Shown here piece by piece: positions 34,220 through 42,744 of a stretch of 64,000 nucleotides of DNA. A program made the position numbers and the translations under genes. The notes beneath the pieces are model-generated. The model searched no databases, was not told the DNA's origin, and saw only the letters and a program-made list of their open reading frames with translations. Within the stretch, counting starts at the first letter, position 1. Every line of letters starts with the position of its first letter. The DNA comes from Candidatus Methylomirabilota bacterium (lineage in GTDB: Bacteria > Methylomirabilota > Methylomirabilia > Rokubacteriales > CSP1-6). The stretch is from contig DASTFB010000031.1 of the NCBI GenBank assembly GCA_035709005.1, positions 31,049 through 95,048 of the forward strand, in the 5' to 3' direction.

Positions 34220-35356
34220 CTAGGCAGGCGCCTTCAGGGTGTCAAACCGATCGACTCGTCCCCGGCGAGCGCGCTCGATCTCCTCCGGCGTGTAGCGAAA
34301 GGCCCGGAACACCCAGTTGTTCAGCCCGGGGCGGCCGGGCTCGTCGGCGAAATAGGGGTTGACGTACTCCCACACGACCGCGCCCTCGGCCGTCACCTCG
34401 AAGATGCGCCCGTCGCACCCCTCGCAGATCAGGGTGTTGCCGTTGGACAGGCGCTGGGCGCCGGAGATGTAGGGGCTGAAGAAGTCGAACAGGGACTGAT
34501 CGTGGTACTCCCACACGATCGCGCTGGTTCGCGGGTCGACCTCGATGACGCGGGAGTACGGCGCCGGGTGATCACGGCGGTGCGGGCCGTTGTCGAAGAT
34601 GAGCATGTTGCCGTTGGCCAGCGGGCGGGGATCGTGCTGCTGGGCCAGCGGCGGGCTACCGAGCTTCCAGCGCAGGGCGCCGGTGCGGCGGTCGACGATG
34701 GCCACGGTCGAGATGTTGCGGAAGCTCACCACGAGGTTGCCGTCGGGCAGCTCGGCGACCGTGTTGCCGTGGGTCCACTCCTCGCGCCGGTCCTGGGCCG
34801 TGATGACCTCGGTCGTGACGTCGAGATGCTCCCAGCTCCGCCACTCCCAGACGACGGTGCCGTCCGTCGTCACTTCCAGGAGGTAATCGGCGTACATCGT
34901 GCCCGTGGCCTCCGTCCCCGGCAGCCCGCCCTGGACCCGGGCGGCCAGCCCCGGGGGCAGCGGGCGCAGGCACAGGAGCACGACGTTGCCGTTGGCGAGC
35001 TTGCGCGCGTCGTGATGGTGGTCGGGATGGTTGACTTCCCAGAGGACCTTGCCGTCCCAGTCGACCTCGAGGGCCGCGCCCGCCTTGAACCGCGCCCAGG
35101 CTTCGAACCGCCCCAGGTCGCTCATCACCTTGCCGGAGTAGAAGAGATGCCCGTTGTCGAGCAGGTATCCATAGAGCCCGGGACGATAGGGCAGGCGCCA
35201 GGCGTGCACGACCTCGCCGGCCATGTCGATGAGATAGACGGTCCCGTCGCCCAGCATCGGCGTGAAGAGGGTGTAGCCGGGTAGCGCCCGCTCGGGGTCG
35301 TGCGCGATCAGGCCGGTGCGGGCCCGCCGCACCCGCTGCTGATCCACCGTGGCCAT
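34220..35356 (-). CDS. Arylsulfotransferase-like (ASST) beta-propeller protein
   Basis: A 378-residue propeller built from repeated blades, each with an L-x-NGN turn: HHDARKLANGNVVLL, EWTHGNTVAELPDGNLVVS, QHDPRPLANGNMLIF and SGAQRLSNGNTLICEG. The histidines heading these turns correspond to the active-site pattern of PQQ-independent aryl-sulfate sulfotransferases. No signal peptide is visible, while classical ASSTs are periplasmic, so enzymatic identity is uncertain. It ends next to the TAXI transporter genes and is 3 nt downstream of the fumarylacetoacetate hydrolase gene stop on the same strand. Confidence 0.75.
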   Translation of the reverse strand: MATVDQQRVRRARTGLIAHDPERALPGYTLFTPMLGDGTVYLIDMAGEVVHAWRLPYRPGLYGYLLDNGHLFYSGKVMSDLGRFEAWARFKAGAALEVDWDGKVLWEVNHPDHHHDARKLANGNVVLLCLRPLPPGLAARVQGGLPGTEATGTMYADYLLEVTTDGTVVWEWRSWEHLDVTTEVITAQDRREEWTHGNTVAELPDGNLVVSFRNISTVAIVDRRTGALRWKLGSPPLAQQHDPRPLANGNMLIFDNGPHRRDHPAPYSRVIEVDPRTSAIVWEYHDQSLFDFFSPYISGAQRLSNGNTLICEGCDGRIFEVTAEGAVVWEYVNPYFADEPGRPGLNNWVFRAFRYTPEEIERARRGRVDRFDTLKAPA

Positions 35357-35359
35357 CGC

Positions 35360-36298
35360 TCAGCGGGCGGCCGGGGGGCGGTTGCGCTTGATGACTTCGG
35401 GGTGCGTGGAGTCGGCGCCCATGTAGATGCTCTTCTCCCACGAGCGCTTGAGCGGATCACGCACGTGCAGGCGCATCCGGCCCACCCCGTGGATCTCGAA
35501 GTCGACCACCTCGCCGTCTTGAAGCGGCCCCAGGCCCTCGTGGTTGGTGCCGCAGGCGATGACGTCCCCCGAGTTCAGCGTCATGATGGCGGTCGCGAAC
35601 TCGACCAGCTCGGGGACCAGATGCTCCATGTCGTCGGTGTTGTAGTTGTGCCGGAGCTGCCCGTCTACCCAGAACTGCACGTGCACGTTGTTGGGGTCGG
35701 CGATCTCGTCGAGGGTGGCGATGCACGGCCCCAGCGGCGCGAAGGTGTCGAAGGACTTCCCCAGCCAGCTGCCGGCCTTCCAGGTCCGCCGTCCCTCGCC
35801 GCGCGCGGAGACGTCGATCATGCCCGTGTAGCCGAAGACCGCGCTGCGCCAGTTCTCGCGCTTGACCGCCTTGGCCGGGCCCTTGATGACCAGCGCCAGC
35901 TCGGCCTCGTGCATGAAGATCCACGGCTCGGTGAGCTCGGGCAGCACGATGGTGTCGTCGGGGCCGATCACCGCGTCCGGGTTCTTGAGAAACATGTTCA
36001 GGGGGCGGGCCTCGAGGGCGCCGTGCTCCCAGTAGTTCGCGATGCAGGCCACGATCTTGCCGGGGCGCGGCAGCGGCGCGCGCAGGCGCACGGCGGACAG
36101 GGGCCGCGCCATCCCGTCGCGGGCGCGGCGCTCCAGGCGCGCGCGCAGGGCGTCGAAGTCGTCGATGATGGCCTGCATCGTCAGCTGGGGGGTGGAGCTC
36201 GACGGCACCTCATCGACGATGCTGACCACACCGCGCTCGGTCAGCAGACCGGGCTGCACCTCACCGGCCCCGGGCTGCTCGAACAGCACGAGCCTCAT
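35360..36298 (-). CDS. Fumarylacetoacetate hydrolase family protein
   Basis: A 312-residue FAH-fold enzyme. The metal site is readable in IFMHEAELALVIKG (E-x-E) and GYTGMIDVSARG (Asp); FAPLGPCIATLDEI and ACGTNHEGLG are the other conserved stretches. ATG 36298 overlaps the stop of the upstream carboxymuconolactone decarboxylase gene by 4 bases, so both act together, probably in ring-cleavage product breakdown. It differs clearly from the paralog at 2540. Confidence 0.9.
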   Translation of the reverse strand: MRLVLFEQPGAGEVQPGLLTERGVVSIVDEVPSSSTPQLTMQAIIDDFDALRARLERRARDGMARPLSAVRLRAPLPRPGKIVACIANYWEHGALEARPLNMFLKNPDAVIGPDDTIVLPELTEPWIFMHEAELALVIKGPAKAVKRENWRSAVFGYTGMIDVSARGEGRRTWKAGSWLGKSFDTFAPLGPCIATLDEIADPNNVHVQFWVDGQLRHNYNTDDMEHLVPELVEFATAIMTLNSGDVIACGTNHEGLGPLQDGEVVDFEIHGVGRMRLHVRDPLKRSWEKSIYMGADSTHPEVIKRNRPPAAR

Positions 36299-36852
36299 GC
36301 CGGCGATCCCGGCAGCCGGTCCCCGTCGGGCGGCGGCGCGACCTCGAACGCGTCGACGATCCCCGACAGCATCGCGTAGTAGTTCGCCGCCGCGGTCAGC
36401 TCGACCAGCCACGGCTCGGCGTGACGCTTCCGGAGCGCGTCGAACGCGGCCGGCTCGACACGGTTCGTGCGCATGAGCTGCCTGACGTAGATCACGATCT
36501 CCCGTTCCTCGAGGGGAAGCGTGCCCGGGTCGCCCTTGGCCCGCAGGACGTCGATGACCTCCTCGGCCACGCCGTGGCGACGGGCCGCGGCCACCTGGGC
36601 CGCCCACACGTAGGCCGCTTCGCGCTCGCGGACGGCGGCCAGGATGGCCACCGAGCGAAGCTTCGCCGCGACCACGCTCTCCTCGCGGAAGAACGTGCCC
36701 AGGGCCAGCATCCGCTCCGCCAGCCGGGGGCTGTGGAGCAGCATGCTGAACGGCCCGCGCACGCCGCCGAACACCTTCACCACCGCATCGACGACGGCGT
36801 GGTGCTCGCCGGGCACGTCGGTCTTGCCGGTGATCGGAGGGAGACGCGGCAT
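36295..36852 (-). CDS. Carboxymuconolactone decarboxylase / AhpD-like protein
   Basis: A 185-residue all-helical protein of the CMD/AhpD superfamily. The core helices contain LRSVAILAAVREREAAYVWA and AAQVAAARRHGVAEEVIDVL. The position where AhpD has a C-x-x-C pair reads A-x-x-A (EREAAYVWAAQ), so it is the carboxymuconolactone-decarboxylase type rather than a peroxidase. Translational coupling with the FAH-family gene supports a role in aromatic or lactone catabolism. Confidence 0.85.
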   Translation of the reverse strand: MPRLPPITGKTDVPGEHHAVVDAVVKVFGGVRGPFSMLLHSPRLAERMLALGTFFREESVVAAKLRSVAILAAVREREAAYVWAAQVAAARRHGVAEEVIDVLRAKGDPGTLPLEEREIVIYVRQLMRTNRVEPAAFDALRKRHAEPWLVELTAAANYYAMLSGIVDAFEVAPPPDGDRLPGSPA

Positions 36853-36865
36853 GGAGCGCTCCTTT

Positions 36866-37498
36866 CTAGAGACCGGGGTAGGGCTGCCCCCAGCGGTCCT
36901 CGTAGACGACGTCGGCCAGCGGCCCGCGGCCGACCGGCCCGAAGCGACCCAGGGGATAGCCGATGGGCAGGATGGCGTAGGAATGCACGCCGGGGGGCAG
37001 GCCCAGCGCGGCTTCCGTCTCCTTCTCGTAGAGCAAGTGCCGGGTAGTGAGCGTCGCCCCCAGGCCGAGGGCCCGCGCCGCCAGCAGCATGTTCTGGACG
37101 GCCGGATAGATGGACGCGCCCGACCCCCGCGTCGGCGCGGCCGTCCCTTCGTCGAGGCAGGCGACGATCCACACCGGGGCTTCGTGGAAATGGTCGGTGA
37201 GGTACTGCACCGCCGCGTGCTGGCGCAGGTAGCGCTCGCGGCTGACCCCGGCCGGCGGCGCGCTGCTCAGATAGCGCGGCCCGATCACCTCGTCGAAGGC
37301 GCGCTTGTAGTAGACCTGAACCCGCTGCTTGATCTCCCGGTCCTTGACCACCAGGAACCGCCAGCGCTGGGTGTTGCCGCCACTGGGGGCGTGCACGCCC
37401 GCCTGCAGAATCTTTCGAATCAGCTCGTCGGGCACCGGGTCGGGCCTGAGCCTCCGCATGGCTCGGGTGGTCTGCATGATCTCGAAGAGGTCGGGCAT
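36866..37498 (-). CDS. Nitroreductase family protein
   Basis: A 210-residue FMN-dependent nitroreductase. The FMN contact motif MQTTRAMRRLRPDPVPDE starts at residue 8; HAPSGGNTQRWRFLVVKDR is the conserved substrate-loop region and GLGATLTTRH the C-terminal FMN site. Family members reduce nitro groups, quinones or flavins, or act as dehydrogenases. AGGAG before ATG 37498 sets the start. It leads a minus-strand run with the decarboxylase and FAH genes and diverges from the Crp/Fnr regulator. Confidence 0.9.
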   Translation of the reverse strand: MPDLFEIMQTTRAMRRLRPDPVPDELIRKILQAGVHAPSGGNTQRWRFLVVKDREIKQRVQVYYKRAFDEVIGPRYLSSAPPAGVSRERYLRQHAAVQYLTDHFHEAPVWIVACLDEGTAAPTRGSGASIYPAVQNMLLAARALGLGATLTTRHLLYEKETEAALGLPPGVHSYAILPIGYPLGRFGPVGRGPLADVVYEDRWGQPYPGL

Positions 37499-37537
37499 GC
37501 GCGTCTCCTTGATCGGCCAGCGTGACGCCGGGGAGTC

Positions 37538-37565
37538 TAGCACGGACCGCACCCGGTGCTATCCT
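37538..37565. promoter_or_regulatory. Inverted repeat and extended -10 upstream of the Crp/Fnr gene
   Basis: TAGCAC (37538-37543) and GTGCTA (37556-37561) form an inverted repeat with 12 bp between arms, in the 73-bp gap between the nitroreductase and regulator genes. The right arm overlaps an extended -10, TG-C-TATCCT (37557-37565). The -10 ends only 6 bp before ATG 37572, so the regulator mRNA may be leaderless and autoregulated. Confidence 0.4.
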
Positions 37566-37571
37566 CGGCCT

Positions 37572-38273
37572 ATGCCGAGCCGGGACCTCGCCGACTTTCT
37601 GAAAGCCGGCACCGTCTTCGCCGACGTCCCGGCCCGGGAGATCGTGGCGCTGGCCACCCTGGCCCGCGAGGACCGTTACGCAGCGCGCGACTACATCTTC
37701 CTTGAGGGCGACGCGGCGGCCTGGTTCTGCGTGGTGCGCTCCGGCCACGTGAAGATCCTGCGGCAAGCGCGCGGTGGCCGCGACGTCGTCCTCGAGCTCC
37801 TCGGGCCGGGCGAGCCGTTCGGCGGCGTGGCGGTGATCGAGCGGCGTCCGTATCCCGCGTCGGCCCAGGCCACCGAGACCAGTACCATCGTGAAGATCCC
37901 CCGCGACCCGATCGTGGCGCTCGCCGAGCGCTATCCCTCGATCATCCGAGAGATGGCGCTGATGATCGGCCGGCGGTTGCGCACGGCGCACGACGCCGTG
38001 GAGTCGCTGGCCGCCGACCCGGTGGAGACGCGCCTGGCCGCCACGCTGCTGCGGCTGGCCGAACGGGAAGGGACTCGCGCAGCCCGGGGGCTGACCCTGC
38101 CCTTCCATCTCACGCGTCAGAGCCTCGCCGACATGGCCGGCACCACCGTGGAGACCACGATCCGGGTCGTCAGCCGGTGGCTCAAGCAGGGCCTGGTGCG
38201 CGAGGCGGACGGCCGCCTGCTCCTGGTCTCCGTGGACGCGCTGCGCGCGCTCGCCGAAGGCGAGCGCCTATGA
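37572..38273 (+). CDS. Crp/Fnr family transcriptional regulator
   Basis: A 233-residue regulator with an N-terminal cyclic-nucleotide-binding-type beta barrel (about residues 15-125; YIFLEGDAAAWFCVVRSGHV, LLGPGEPFGGVAV) and a C-terminal winged helix (about 150-225; LTRQSLADMAGTTVETTIRV). The N-terminus lacks the four-Cys cluster of Fnr, so it resembles the Dnr/NnrR or heme/NO-type branch. The following genes (DUF2249 and a heme-copper-like membrane protein) suggest it responds to nitric oxide or respiratory state; this is inference. Confidence 0.88.
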   Translation: MPSRDLADFLKAGTVFADVPAREIVALATLAREDRYAARDYIFLEGDAAAWFCVVRSGHVKILRQARGGRDVVLELLGPGEPFGGVAVIERRPYPASAQATETSTIVKIPRDPIVALAERYPSIIREMALMIGRRLRTAHDAVESLAADPVETRLAATLLRLAEREGTRAARGLTLPFHLTRQSLADMAGTTVETTIRVVSRWLKQGLVREADGRLLLVSVDALRALAEGERL

Positions 38274-38307
38274 CCGCGGTCATATGGGCGCTCGGCGCCA
38301 AGCCTCT

Positions 38308-38835
38308 ATGATCACGCCGATGGAGGACCCGGCGACGCCTCCCCTCGCACTGGCCGCCATTCCTGAGGCCCGCCGCGTCCAGGTGGACGTGCGCGATGAC
38401 CTGCGACGGGGTCACGAGCCGTTCGGCAAGATCATGGCCGCCGTGGCGGCGCTGGGCGCCGATCAGGCGCTCGAAGTGCGCGCTCCTTTCGAGCCGGTGC
38501 CGCTGTACCGCGTGCTGGCCCGGCAGGGCCTGTCGCACTGGACGCGGGCCCGCGGCCCCGACGATTGGTCCGTGTGGTTCTATCGTGAGGCGCCCGGGCC
38601 CCCCGCCCCCGGGCGGCGGGTGACCCTCGATGTGCGCGGCCTGGAGCCGCCGCAACCCATGGTGCTCGTCCTGGAGCGCCTCGACACGCTGGCCGAGGGC
38701 GAGACGCTGGAGGTGATCCACTCGCGCCGCCCCATGTTCCTGTATCCCCAGCTCGACGACCGTGGCTATCTGCACGAGACGGACGAGCCGGAGCCCGGCG
38801 TAGTGCGCATCCTCATCCGCCGGGGCGTGGTGTGA
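38308..38835 (+). CDS. Protein with two DUF2249 domains
   Basis: A 175-residue protein (from ATG 38308) built of two TusA-like DUF2249 repeats. Repeat one has VQVDVRDDLRRGHEPFGKIM and ALEVRAPFEPVPLYRVLARQ; repeat two has VTLDVRGLEPPQPMVLVLER and LEVIHSRRPMFLYPQLDDRG. DUF2249 proteins are commonly encoded near nitric-oxide and denitrification genes and may bind iron or sulfur species. ATG 38284 and 38320 are alternative starts. It sits 34 nt after the Crp/Fnr gene and just before the heme-copper-like membrane gene. Confidence 0.8.
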   Translation: MITPMEDPATPPLALAAIPEARRVQVDVRDDLRRGHEPFGKIMAAVAALGADQALEVRAPFEPVPLYRVLARQGLSHWTRARGPDDWSVWFYREAPGPPAPGRRVTLDVRGLEPPQPMVLVLERLDTLAEGETLEVIHSRRPMFLYPQLDDRGYLHETDEPEPGVVRILIRRGVV

Positions 38836-38836
38836 G

Positions 38837-39268
38837 TTGCCGCCTCTGATCCGCCGCTACATCAAGACGAGCTTCGTCTTCCTGCTGGCCGGCCTCCTGC
38901 TCGGCGCCTACATCACCATCGCTCAGTTCGTGTTCGGGGCTTACCCGCCGCGCCTGCTCATCACGGCGCACGTGCACCTGCTGCTCGTGGGCTTCATGCT
39001 GATGCTCGTCATGGGCGTGGCCACGTGGATGTTCCCCCGCCCCCCCCGCGACGACGCCCGCTACCGCCCCGAGCTGGCCGAGGCCGTCTACTGGGTGATG
39101 ACGGCGGCCACGGCCGTGCGCGCCGCCACCGAGATTGCCGGAGCCTTCTCGGCGTCGTCCGCCCTGCGCGTCGTGATCGCCCTGGCCGGATTGGGCCAGG
39201 TCGCGGGCACGCTCCTCTTCGTCGTCAACATGTGGACGCGGGTCCGCATGCCCGCGGGCGTCAGATGA
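38837..39268 (+). CDS. Small heme-copper-oxidase subunit I-like membrane protein
   Basis: A 143-residue protein with four predicted membrane helices. The second contains LLITAHVHLLLVGFMLML, with two histidines placed like heme ligands, and continues GVATWMFPRP. It resembles short proteins annotated as cbb3-type subunit I-like or NnrS-like that accompany DUF2249 and Crp/Fnr genes. It probably binds heme and takes part in nitric-oxide or oxygen response. It starts at TTG 38837, 1 nt after the DUF2249 gene stop. It overlaps the convergent CoA transferase gene by 8 bases. Confidence 0.72.
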   Translation: MPPLIRRYIKTSFVFLLAGLLLGAYITIAQFVFGAYPPRLLITAHVHLLLVGFMLMLVMGVATWMFPRPPRDDARYRPELAEAVYWVMTAATAVRAATEIAGAFSASSALRVVIALAGLGQVAGTLLFVVNMWTRVRMPAGVR

Positions 39269-40448
39269 CGCCGCGGTGGGCGAGGTCCGCGATCTGGGCC
39301 TTGGTGTAGCCCAGCGCGGTGAGGATCTCCTCGTTGTCCTGCCCCAGCTCGGGCGCCGCCGTGCGGAGCGGCGGGCGGCGCTCGCCGTGCGAGACCGGGT
39401 GGCCGAGGATCGTGAGGTCGCCCAGCGCGGGCGAGCGCACCGTCTGGGCCATGCCCAGATGGCGCACCTGGGGATCGGCGAAGACCTCGTCCACCCGGTA
39501 GATCGGCCCGCAGGGCACGCCGGCGTCGTTCAGGAGCCTGATCCACTCGGCGCTTTGCTTCTGCCGGGTGATGGGCATGAGGACGTCCATGAGCAGGTCG
39601 CGGTTGGCCGAACGGGCTTTGGGCGTGACGAATCGCGGATCGGTGATCAGATCGGGCCGCTCGATGGCCCGGCACAGCCGCTGGTAGATCTCGTCTCCCG
39701 CGGCGGCGACGTTGATGTGGCCGTCCTTGGTCTCGAACACGCCGGTGGGAATCCCGGTGGGGTGGTTGTTGCCGGCCTGGGGCGGGACCTCGCCGCTCAT
39801 CAGCCAGCGGGCGGCCTGGAAGTCGAGCATGGACAGCATCGCCTCCAGCAACGACGTGTGCACCCACTTGCCCTGCCCGGTGACCTCCCGCTCGAGCAGG
39901 GCCACCAGGATGCCCTGGGCCAGGAGGATTCCCGAGCACAGGTCGGCGATGGGAATGCCCACGCGGACCGGCCCCTGTCCGGGAATACCGGTGATGGACA
40001 TGAGCCCGCCCATGCCCTGGGCGATCTGATCGACGCCGGGCCGGTCGCGATACGGCCCGCTCTGCCCGAATCCGGAGATGCTGCCGTAGACCAGGCGCGG
40101 ATTGATCGATCGCAGGCTTTCGTAGTCGATGCCCAGGCGACGCTTGACGTCCGGCCGGTAATTCTCGACCACGACGTCGACGTCCCGGACCAGCCGTTTG
40201 AAGATGGCGACGCCCTCGGGATCGCGCAGATTGAGCGTCAGGGCCTGCTTGTTGCGGTGCAGGTTCTGGAAATCGAACCCGTGGCGGTTGCCGCCCATGC
40301 CGTCGCCCACGCGTCCGCCCGGCATCTCGACCTTGATGGCCCGGGCGCCCCAGTCCACGAGCTGGCGCACACACGTCGGGCCCGCGCGCGCCCGGGTCAG
40401 ATCGAGCACGGAGAAGCGCGCGAGCGGTGGGGCCCCGTTGTCGGCCAT
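39261..40448 (-). CDS. CaiB/BaiF class III CoA transferase
   Basis: A 395-residue enzyme that moves CoA between acyl groups. Family features are FSVLDLTRARAGPTCVRQLV and WGARAIKVEMPGG at the N-terminus, NLRDPEGVAIFKRLVRDVDV, VVENYRPDVKRRLGID and VYGSISGFGQSGPYRDRPG. The catalytic Asp is expected around GVDQIAQGMGGLMS. It appears monocistronic; a second CoA transferase of the same class lies at 47147. Its acyl substrate is unknown. Confidence 0.92.
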   Translation of the reverse strand: MADNGAPPLARFSVLDLTRARAGPTCVRQLVDWGARAIKVEMPGGRVGDGMGGNRHGFDFQNLHRNKQALTLNLRDPEGVAIFKRLVRDVDVVVENYRPDVKRRLGIDYESLRSINPRLVYGSISGFGQSGPYRDRPGVDQIAQGMGGLMSITGIPGQGPVRVGIPIADLCSGILLAQGILVALLEREVTGQGKWVHTSLLEAMLSMLDFQAARWLMSGEVPPQAGNNHPTGIPTGVFETKDGHINVAAAGDEIYQRLCRAIERPDLITDPRFVTPKARSANRDLLMDVLMPITRQKQSAEWIRLLNDAGVPCGPIYRVDEVFADPQVRHLGMAQTVRSPALGDLTILGHPVSHGERRPPLRTAAPELGQDNEEILTALGYTKAQIADLAHRGVI

Positions 40449-40518
40449 GGCCCGGCATCATAGTGCAGGGCGCCCGGCGGGACAACGGTTCGGCGCCCGG
40501 GCCAGGCTAGCGTCCGGT

Positions 40519-41502
40519 TCAGCCGCGCCCGGGACCGGGACCGTCTTCGCCGAAGCCCTCGGAGGCCTGCAGGCGCTCCGCGCTGCCCGGAATATACCGC
40601 CGCTCCAGCTCCTGGAAGTGCCCCACCCGCGCCATCACGTGATGGCTCTCCGTCGGATGCCCCGCCTTCAGCCGCTCCAGTGTCCACTGGGCCTGCTCCT
40701 GGTTCTTCGCCAGGTCCTCCAGCGCGTTCCACACCGCCCACATCCCGGCGTGCGCCGCGTACAGCGTGATGAAGATGAACCGGTACCCCAGCTCACCCAG
40801 CTCTCGGAACAGGAAGGGGTTGGGATCAGCGCTCCACTTGAACGACGACGAGTAATTGAAGGCTAGCGGACAGCCCGGATGCGTTTGCCGCATCGCCCTG
40901 GCGAACGCGACGGCCGGTTCACGGCCGGCGCTGGAGAGCTCGCACCACACGAGGTCGACGCCGGCGTCGGCGTAGGCCCGGCCCCGCCAGATCGCCTCCT
41001 CCAGGCTGCCGCCCACCGCGCCGTAGGCGTCCGTGCGGGCGATGAGGACAAAGTCGGGGTCCAGCCGGTTGCGCTCCTCCACTGCGGCCCGAAACTTCCC
41101 CACGGCCTCTTCCCGGCTCACCACGGTCTTCCCCGCAATGTGCCCACACCGCTTGGGAAACCGCTGGTCCTCCAGGTGGATCCCCGCCACCCCCGTCTTG
41201 ACGTACTCTTGCAGCGTCCGCATCGTCGTCAGCGCGTTTCCGTAGCCGTCATCGGCATCGGCGATGACCGGAATCTCCACCGCCCCCGCCACCATGGAGG
41301 CGATCCGCGTCACCTCCGTCATCGTCAGGAATCCCATATCCGGCCACCCGTTGGCCAGCGCCATCGAGTAGCCGCTCAAATACACGGACCTGAGCCCGAC
41401 GCGCTCGGCGATCTGCGCGTCCAGGGGCGAGTACACGCCTCCGGTGAACACATACGGCTCGTCCCGCAGCAACTGTCGAAACGTGCGACCACGGCTCTTC
41501 AT
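40519..41502 (-). CDS. Isocitrate lyase / phosphoenolpyruvate mutase family protein
   Basis: A 327-residue TIM-barrel C-C lyase. The Mg site appears in IPVIADADDGYGNAL, the substrate loop in IHLEDQRFPKRCGHIAGK, where KRCGH carries the catalytic Cys of the isocitrate lyase type, and IARTDAYGAVGG is also conserved. It is shorter than true isocitrate lyase, so methylisocitrate lyase- or oxaloacetase-like activity on a 2,3-disubstituted acid is more likely. AGGAGGGGGGCGAG precedes ATG 41502. A Cys-rich miniprotein gene lies 28 nt upstream and a LysR gene diverges. Confidence 0.87.
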   Translation of the reverse strand: MKSRGRTFRQLLRDEPYVFTGGVYSPLDAQIAERVGLRSVYLSGYSMALANGWPDMGFLTMTEVTRIASMVAGAVEIPVIADADDGYGNALTTMRTLQEYVKTGVAGIHLEDQRFPKRCGHIAGKTVVSREEAVGKFRAAVEERNRLDPDFVLIARTDAYGAVGGSLEEAIWRGRAYADAGVDLVWCELSSAGREPAVAFARAMRQTHPGCPLAFNYSSSFKWSADPNPFLFRELGELGYRFIFITLYAAHAGMWAVWNALEDLAKNQEQAQWTLERLKAGHPTESHHVMARVGHFQELERRYIPGSAERLQASEGFGEDGPGPGRG

Positions 41503-41530
41503 CTCGCCCCCCTCCTGTATGTTGCCGCCT

Positions 41531-41680
41531 TTACGCGGCCCGCATGCGCAGGCTCGCGCACCAGCGACGGTACGTTTCCGTTTCGATCTCCACGCCACAG
41601 CTCCGGCAGCACGCGGTCCCACACTCCTGACAGCTCGCCGCGGTCCGTGGCTCGTGCAACAGTCCGCACTCGCAGCTCAT
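41531..41680 (-). CDS. 49-residue Cys-rich (zinc-ribbon-like) protein
   Basis: A very small gene with AGGAGG before ATG 41680. The sequence has C-E-C at residues 3-5, then SCQECGTACCRSCGVEIE (a C-x-x-C-x4-C/C-x-x-C cluster) and YRRWCASLR. Eight cysteines in 49 residues suggest one or two structural zinc or Fe-S sites. A role in binding nucleic acid or a partner enzyme is possible. It is cotranscribed with the isocitrate-lyase-family gene and faces the LysR regulator. Confidence 0.68.
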   Translation of the reverse strand: MSCECGLLHEPRTAASCQECGTACCRSCGVEIETETYRRWCASLRMRAA

Positions 41681-41734
41681 GGCACCCTCCTCGCTCCCTG
41701 CTACTGTGGGGTTCCCCCTGTGATCAGGCAAACG

Positions 41735-41760
41735 GATTGTTTTTATAGACCTGATAATAG
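41735..41760. promoter_or_regulatory. AT-rich divergent control region with a LysR-type T-N11-A box
   Basis: TTATAGACCTGATAA (41743-41757) is a dyad (TTAT/ATAA) containing a T-N11-A match inside a conspicuously AT-rich stretch. It lies just before the LysR start and 60 bp before the miniprotein/lyase operon, where LysR regulators usually bind. GATAAT (41753-41758) could be the LysR -10. Confidence 0.45.
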
Positions 41761-41763
41761 AAT

Positions 41764-42684
41764 GTGATCGTGGAGATCGGTCAGGTGGAAGCGTTCCTGG
41801 CGGTGGGCACGTTCGGCGGATTCCGCCGGGCGGCGGAGGCCCTCCGGCTGACCCAGCCGGCGGTGAGCGCGCGGATCAAGACGCTCGAGGCGTCGCTCGG
41901 TGTCGCCCTCTTCGAGCGTGGGCGCCCCGGTCTCGCACTGTCGGCGGCCGGTCGCGCCTTTCGCCCGCACGCCGAGCAGGTCGTGCAAGCGGTCGCCCAG
42001 GCCCGCCAGGCCGTGCATGCCGTCCGACCGGCTAGCGGGAGCGCCCTGCTGATCGCAGCCGCGCTGTCCATCTGCACATACCTGCTGCCCCACGTCCTCC
42101 GGCGCTTTCAGGCCGCTCACCCGAAGGTCATGATCACCGTACGATCCGGCCATTCGAAGGAGGTGCTGGAGAAGGTGCTGCACGGCGAGGCAGAGATCGG
42201 TATCGCCCGCTCGCTGCACCATCCCGAGGTCGAAACGATCAGTCTGGGCGACGACCCCCTGGTGCTGGTGACCCGTCCGAGCGCCGCGCCCCGGCCCCGG
42301 CGGGCGCGGCTTGCCGAGATAGCGGACAGACCGCTGATCTTCTTCGACCGCGGCTCGAGCGATTGGACCCTCACCCACGGCCTCTTTCGGCGCGCCGGGC
42401 TCGTTCCCAACGTGGTGATGGAGGTCGAGACCATCGAGACGGCCAAGCGGATGGTCGAGCAGGGAATGGGGCTGGCCTTTCTTCCTCGCCTGGCCCTGGG
42501 CCCCGAGCTCCGGCGGCGGAAGTTCGTCGCCATCGACATCCCCGACGTCGAGCCCCTGAGCCGGAGCCTCGACGTCATTCACCCCCGCCAGCGCCCCCTG
42601 AGCCTGGAAGCCCTCGCGCTGCTGAAGACGCTACGCGCCGTCGTCGCCGGAGTGGTCACGGTCCGGCATCCTGGCCGCCGCTAG
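41764..42684 (+). CDS. LysR family transcriptional regulator
   Basis: A 306-residue regulator. The winged-helix N-terminus is typical (VEAFLAVGTFGGFRRAAEAL then RLTQPAVSARIKTLEASLG), followed by a two-lobe effector domain (SALLIAAALSICTYLLPHVL, MVEQGMGLAFLPRLALGPEL). The start is GTG 41764 or 41770. It probably controls the divergent Cys-rich/isocitrate-lyase-family operon and itself. Effector unknown. Confidence 0.9.
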   Translation: MIVEIGQVEAFLAVGTFGGFRRAAEALRLTQPAVSARIKTLEASLGVALFERGRPGLALSAAGRAFRPHAEQVVQAVAQARQAVHAVRPASGSALLIAAALSICTYLLPHVLRRFQAAHPKVMITVRSGHSKEVLEKVLHGEAEIGIARSLHHPEVETISLGDDPLVLVTRPSAAPRPRRARLAEIADRPLIFFDRGSSDWTLTHGLFRRAGLVPNVVMEVETIETAKRMVEQGMGLAFLPRLALGPELRRRKFVAIDIPDVEPLSRSLDVIHPRQRPLSLEALALLKTLRAVVAGVVTVRHPGRR

Positions 42685-42744
42685 TACTCCGGCAACGACT
42701 CCCGTGATAGAGTCCGATTCGCACCAAGCCCAGGGGAGGCAGGC

